64,000 nt of DNA from an uncultured Phascolarctobacterium sp. (GTDB lineage Bacteria > Bacillota > Negativicutes > Acidaminococcales > Acidaminococcaceae): contig NZ_CAAGLX010000025.1 of assembly GCF_900770955.1 (NCBI RefSeq), positions 43,741 through 107,740 on the forward strand. Direction: 5' to 3'. Position numbers and translations under genes: made by a program. Position 1 is the stretch's first letter, and each line of letters begins with the position of its first letter. The notes beneath the pieces are model-generated. The model had not been told where the DNA came from. It ran no database searches and saw nothing but the letters and a program-made list of their open reading frames with translations. Shown here piece by piece: positions 62,050 through 64,000 of this stretch.

Positions 62050-62448
62050 TCACAGTGCATTATCGGTATAGTGAATGTATTCCAGTCCACTAAAATCTGC
62101 CTTATAATGACCATTGCGCATAGGCGTACCCATGAGCTTTTTATCGTCAGGCAAACCATCTACATTTACCAGACCGATAGAAGCGGTAGCACAAAGAGCA
62201 CCAAGCTGTGTTGCTACACGCATAGCATAAGCCTTGTCTGCTTCACCGACAACGCCCTTATGCGGGTACATTGCCGTTGCTGCGATGATAACCGTCAGGA
62301 TTTTGCCGCTCAGGGCAAAAATATGCGGTACAGTATTCATATCAGTCTGCATATAATCAATTTTAAAATTATGACTTTCCAGCCAGGGAACGAGAGCCTG
62401 CAAGCCAAGCTCGTGAATTTCCTGCTCTGTTAAAAGCTGCTGCTCCAA
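62050..62448 (-). CDS. Protein of unknown function, 132 residues
   Basis: I start at TTG (62448), which has AGGAGAAG upstream; no nearby ATG keeps the N-terminal helix. The product is soluble, with no signal or membrane helix, and shows IHELGLQALVPWLESHNFKI, then an alternating hydrophobic core (KILTVIIAATAMYP; GALCATASIGLVNVDGL). I do not recognise the family. Tight linkage to the nitroreductase gene suggests a shared process. Confidence 0.75.
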   Translation of the reverse strand: MEQQLLTEQEIHELGLQALVPWLESHNFKIDYMQTDMNTVPHIFALSGKILTVIIAATAMYPHKGVVGEADKAYAMRVATQLGALCATASIGLVNVDGLPDDKKLMGTPMRNGHYKADFSGLEYIHYTDNAL

Positions 62449-62531
62449 AATTCTCTTCTCCTGTAAAAAATTAGTGTGCTCCTAGAAGCATTGACGACGC
62501 AGATGGCGTCTTATGGGCGCTCTCCCACAAG

Positions 62532-63434
62532 CTATTCTTCGCCGAGCACCAAAACTTCCGGTTCAAGATGAACTCCATGCGCCGCAAAAACCTTATCCTG
62601 CACATCGCAGATAAGCTGCAGCACATCTGCCGCCGTAGCTCCGCCGATGTTCACCACAAAACCTGCATGCTTTTCGGAAACCTGAGCACCGCCGACAGTA
62701 TAGCCCTTAAGACCTGTCTGGTCGATAAGCGTACCGGCAAAATATCCGGGAGGACGCTTGAACATACTGCCTGCACTGGGCAGCTCCAACGGCTGCTTAG
62801 TGATACGGCGGTTACTGAAATCTGCCATTTTATCAGCAATAGCCTGCTTATCACCTGCAGTCAGGCGCACAGTTACCGCAGTAACAATTTTACCGCTGCC
62901 CTGCAGCGCTGTATGGCGATAACCGAAATCAAGAGCTGCAGCAGGCAGCTCGCTGATTGTGCCGTCAAGCTCCATCACACGCACGCTGGTAACAACCTTG
63001 GCCATCTCGCCGTCATAAGCACCGGCGTTCATATAAACAGCACCACCTATGCTGCCGGGAATGCCTACAGCAAATTCCATGCCACTCAGGCCCAGCTCTG
63101 CAGCCTTGCGGGAAGCAGCAGCCAGGGAAACACCACTGCCAAAGGTCAACGTGCAATCGTCAACAGCAACGTCATTGAGCATATTGCCAAGCTTGATAAC
63201 CAGGCCTCGGATGCCCTTATCGCGCACCAGCAGATTAGAACCGTTACCAATCAGCGTAACCGGCACTTTCGCCTCACCGGCACGCTGCAGCAGCTGCTGC
63301 AGCTCCTGCTCGCTCTGCGGCATAGCCATCAGATCTGCAGGACCGCCGATACGGAAGGATGTATGCTTCGCCATCGGCTCCTCTGCCAGCAAAGGCTTGG
63401 CAGTACAGCCTGCGAAAATCTCCTGCAACGTCAT
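62532..63434 (-). CDS. murB: UDP-N-acetylenolpyruvoylglucosamine reductase
   Basis: The 300-residue FAD enzyme completes UDP-MurNAc synthesis. It has the N-terminal KHTSFRIGGPADLMA, the FAD-binding LIGNGSNLLVRD, MEFAVGIPGSIGGAVYMNAGAYDGEM, and the type II pattern PSAGSMFKRP with a C-terminal Glu (LEPEV). It is outside the division cluster, where murB often sits between murC or murG and ddl. Its start overlaps the ylbF stop (TAATG). Confidence 0.97.
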   Translation of the reverse strand: MTLQEIFAGCTAKPLLAEEPMAKHTSFRIGGPADLMAMPQSEQELQQLLQRAGEAKVPVTLIGNGSNLLVRDKGIRGLVIKLGNMLNDVAVDDCTLTFGSGVSLAAASRKAAELGLSGMEFAVGIPGSIGGAVYMNAGAYDGEMAKVVTSVRVMELDGTISELPAAALDFGYRHTALQGSGKIVTAVTVRLTAGDKQAIADKMADFSNRRITKQPLELPSAGSMFKRPPGYFAGTLIDQTGLKGYTVGGAQVSEKHAGFVVNIGGATAADVLQLICDVQDKVFAAHGVHLEPEVLVLGEE

Positions 63435-63775
63435 TATTTCTCTCCCATTGCCTCTTTGACAACGTCCTGAATAGTATTAGTAACGTCCATCAGCATCATC
63501 TGGAAACGAATCAGAGCGTTCAAATATTGAACTGCATCTGCATTCAGATTCAAAATGCCTTGCAGCTTCTGCATTTTATCAACAGAAGCCTGGTCGGGAG
63601 TTTTGCCCTGATGCTTAGCAAACTCTACTTCCTGAGCAACCATAAGATACTCGTTAACCATTTTTTTAGCATCCGGATCCTTCTCCAGAACAACAGCTGC
63701 TTCCTTCAGTTTTTTGTACTCGTGGCTTTCGCGCATAGCCTTAGCCAAATCATTTGCATTATCATAAACGTTCAT
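63434..63775 (-). CDS. YlbF/YmcA-family protein
   Basis: The 113-residue helical protein starts at the ATG before NVYDNANDLAKAMRES, with GAGGTG upstream. The DLAKAMRESHEYKKLKEAAVVLEKDPDAKKM pattern is typical of the YlbF/YmcA (Com_YlbF) family, which in Bacillus forms the Y-complex that guides RNase Y. It is coupled to murB. Confidence 0.9.
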   Translation of the reverse strand: MNVYDNANDLAKAMRESHEYKKLKEAAVVLEKDPDAKKMVNEYLMVAQEVEFAKHQGKTPDQASVDKMQKLQGILNLNADAVQYLNALIRFQMMLMDVTNTIQDVVKEAMGEK

Positions 63776-63857
63776 AACTAAACACCTCACTAATAATATA
63801 CTTTTACACTAACGTAAGAAACAAACATAGAAAAATACTGCACATCAACGCAGGGAA

Positions 63858-63888
63858 ATTATACAACCACTACAGCACGCCAACGCAA
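63858..63888 (-). promoter_or_regulatory. Promoter of the ylbF-murB unit
   Basis: TGTATAAT (extended -10; TATAAT at 63858-63863) on the minus strand, with TTGCGT 19 bp upstream (63883-63888). There is no dyad in the spacer, so it is more likely an extended -10 promoter than a MerR target. Nothing else is seen between 63889 and 64000. Confidence 0.5.
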
Positions 63889-64000
63889 GCAAGTGATATA
63901 TCGTGCAGCGAATATAAATTTTAGCAAATGAGTGTCTGGAAGCACAGAAATGCCGCAACTGTTTGAGCGCTACGCTTAACTCATACAGAAGAATCTGTTA

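Noticed and set aside
63858..63888. A fifth MerR-regulon promoter before ylbF
   Set aside because: The 19-bp spacing fits but there is no dyad in the spacer and the -10 is of the extended TGTATAAT type; the genes are housekeeping.

Overview
The window reads as a chromosomal segment of an anaerobic, diderm Firmicute of the class Negativicutes, plausibly Acidaminococcaceae (the family is inference). Outer-membrane machinery (two TonB-dependent receptors, an RND efflux pump with its adaptor) sits beside a Firmicute-style division cluster (mraZ to ftsZ with Sbp/DUF1290 and DUF881 genes), a meso-diaminopimelate-type MurE, a YlbF protein and the phoH-ybeY-cdd-era-corC-recO cluster. Nearly all genes are on the minus strand. 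No rRNA, tRNA or CRISPR array was seen.

Region 1-24.9 kb is the most unusual part. A seven-gene minus-strand operon (23871 down to 13715) encodes a NifH-like reductase, NifD-like and NifK-like proteins, a lipoprotein binding protein, a FecCD-type permease, a 1239-residue CobN/BchH-type chelatase subunit and a SPASM-type radical SAM enzyme. Next to it are a nitrilase-superfamily hydrolase, a TonB-dependent receptor, a second binding lipoprotein and the ChlI-like and ChlD-like chelatase subunits. A divergent MerR/BmrR-type regulator (24021-24881) closes the locus. Four promoters in it (9306-9336, 10515-10545, 13533-13563, 23973-24003) share a MerR-type layout: a -35 box, exactly 19 bp, a -10 box, and a dyad in the spacer. 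I infer one regulon that imports a metallated tetrapyrrole-like compound, changes its metal with a complete three-subunit chelatase and reduces it with a nitrogenase-like enzyme. The P-cluster-type cysteines are kept, but I found no FeMo-cofactor ligands and no nif assembly genes, so this is not nitrogen fixation.

Region 25.0-26.1 kb is AT-rich and holds a transcription unit of very small two-helix membrane proteins (46, 43 and 63 residues) that look related, then what may be a frameshifted remnant. Region 26.1-33.5 kb is housekeeping. In it era and corC appear to start at the rare codons ATA and ATC.

Region 33.2-48 kb is the division and cell-wall (dcw) cluster, from mraZ, rsmH and ftsL through murE, murF, mraY, murD, murG, murC, ddl and ftsQ to two small membrane-protein genes, ftsZ and nrdR. 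ftsI, ftsW, ftsA and murB are missing from their usual places; murB lies at 62.5 kb. Region 48-52.7 kb holds a DUF1858 protein, an unusual lactate-dehydrogenase-family enzyme, a small DnaA-domain-I-like protein and alaS.

Region 52.9-61.1 kb is a six-gene minus-strand operon: a FecE/BtuD-type ATPase, a membrane protein that looks like an ECF S-component fused to a large extracytoplasmic domain, a fused double EcfA ATPase, EcfT, a membrane-anchored beta-propeller and an ABC exporter. The permease operon at 18-20 kb lacks an ATPase, and the only matching ATPase type in the window is the one in this operon. The window ends with a ferredoxin-nitroreductase, an unknown protein, murB and a YlbF-family gene.
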